Origin: Christensenella sp. UBA3700
GTDB lineage: Bacteria > Bacillota > Clostridia > Christensenellales > UBA3700
Direction: 5' to 3'
Length of the DNA stretch: 6,615 nt
Assembly (NCBI GenBank): GCA_002372775.1
Contig: DFIJ01000113.1
Coordinates: forward strand, 1-6,615
The stretch's first letter is position 1. Each line of letters begins with the position of its first letter. Below the pieces are notes generated by a model, which worked only from the letters and a program-made list of their open reading frames with translations, made no database searches and was not told the DNA's origin. A program made the position numbers and the translations under genes. This document shows positions 6,340 to 6,615 of this stretch, piece by piece.

Positions 6340-6367
6340 ATAATAACACACAAGCGCGGGCGCTCAA
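6340..6367 (-). promoter_or_regulatory. Possible promoter of the primosome/tRNA unit
   Basis: On the minus strand, TTGAGC (6367-6362) and TATTAT (6345-6340) are 16 bp apart, each with two or fewer mismatches to consensus. A start near 6333 gives a leader of about 30 bases to the ATG at 6302 and argues against the ATG at 6353. The spacer holds the GC-rich palindrome at 6353-6364. Confidence 0.45.
6353..6364. repeat. GC-rich palindrome in the divergent promoter region
   Basis: AGCGC-GG-GCGCT is a 12-bp inverted repeat in an otherwise very AT-rich stretch. It overlaps the -35 box and spacer of the leftward promoter and lies 12 bp from the -35 box of the rightward one. It could be a regulator site shared by both genes, but no known motif is recognised. 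Confidence 0.5.
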
Positions 6368-6376
6368 CAACATTTT

Positions 6377-6404
6377 TTGTAAAACTTTTTTGCTGTGCTA
6401 TAAT
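6377..6404 (+). promoter_or_regulatory. Extended -10 promoter of the ABC ATPase gene
   Basis: TTGTAA (6377-6382) is followed after 16 bp by a perfect TATAAT (6399-6404) with the extended element TGC just before it (6396-6398). Transcription should start about 6410-6413, that is at or next to the first ATG of the downstream gene. Confidence 0.7.
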
Positions 6405-6412
6405 ATGTGAGT

Positions 6413-6615
6413 ATGGTAGAAGATATTTTTACAAAAATTATTAAAGATAGCGACACTATGGAAGTGAAAGATGCTGGTCAAGATGAATCAGTAGTTGTCG
6501 TTTCTAATCTTTCAAAGATTTATTCTTCAAAATTAGCCAAGGCAAAAGCAAAATCTAATGGTGGTGTTCCAACTAAAGGTATCAAAGCTTTAGATAATGT
6601 TTCATTCTCTGTTAA
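6413..6615 (+). CDS. ABC transporter ATP-binding protein (3' partial)
   Basis: The frame is open from ATG 6413 to the window edge, giving 67 residues. VVVVSNLSKIY (27-37) followed by IKALDNVSFSV (57-67) is the typical start of an ABC ATPase: the first beta strand, the A-loop tyrosine (Tyr37) that stacks on adenine, and the strand leading to the Walker A loop, which would fall just beyond the window. Between these lies a stretch of about 19 residues rich in Lys and Ala (38-56) that is longer than the usual few residues. An acidic leader of about 25 residues precedes the domain. The start is uncertain: no ribosome binding site precedes 6413, which would be nearly leaderless, and the in-frame ATG at 6458 (residue 16) is a possible alternative. 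The substrate and partner permease cannot be told from this fragment. Confidence 0.82.
   Translation, partial: MVEDIFTKIIKDSDTMEVKDAGQDESVVVVSNLSKIYSSKLAKAKAKSNGGVPTKGIKALDNVSFSV

Noticed and set aside
6303..6353. N-terminal extension of the DnaB-like protein from ATG 6353
   Set aside because: The extra 17 residues would be encoded in the likely promoter and palindrome region and do not resemble the family; ATG 6302 is favoured, although its ribosome binding site is weak.
1..6615. CRISPR array, insertion sequence, phage or defence genes
   Set aside because: No regularly spaced repeats, transposase, integrase or defence-type domains were found on either strand; all large open frames are explained by housekeeping families.

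Overview
The window looks like a piece of chromosome from a low-GC, strictly fermentative Gram-positive bacterium, most probably a Clostridia member of the Lachnospiraceae type. The reasons are the AT-rich codon choice (many AGA, ATA and TTA codons), a DnaI-type helicase loader next to a DnaB/DnaD-type primosome protein, a BioY biotin transporter under a BirA-type operator, a ferredoxin-linked GltD-like flavoprotein and a short formate/nitrite-family channel. The species cannot be named from the sequence alone.

Layout: positions 1-1910 (+) hold the 3' part of a large iron-sulfur flavoprotein that is cut by the left window edge. It is followed 3 bases later by hypA (1914-2264), and a strong hairpin terminator ends this transcript. 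A new transcription unit begins at 2321 with a near-consensus promoter overlapped by a BirA-like operator and drives bioY (2381-3013). A formate/nitrite transporter family gene follows (3081-3749), preceded by a perfect 11-bp inverted repeat with a 19-bp spacer that straddles a possible promoter. Two back-to-back terminators (3776-3811 on +, 3817-3850 on -) separate this from a convergent minus-strand unit.

Read in the direction of transcription, the minus-strand unit runs from a DnaB-like primosome protein (6302 to 4866) to dnaI (4863 to 3934) and then to tRNA-Thr(GGU) (3933 to 3858). All three end at one terminator. The spacing is extreme: 2 bases between the two protein genes, and none between the dnaI stop codon and the first base of the tRNA. 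At the right edge a divergent promoter region with a GC-rich palindrome leads into the start of an ABC-transporter ATPase (6413 to beyond the window).

Functionally the window is a set of housekeeping modules: electron transfer and nickel-enzyme maturation, biotin uptake, anion (formate-like) transport, loading of the replicative helicase, and a tRNA. I do not see a defence system, a prophage or an insertion sequence. The most notable items are the concentric BirA half-sites around the bioY promoter, the unknown inverted repeat in front of the FNT gene, the zero-gap dnaI/tRNA junction, the two A-C mismatches in that tRNA, and the roughly 166-residue internal duplication in the DnaB-like protein.
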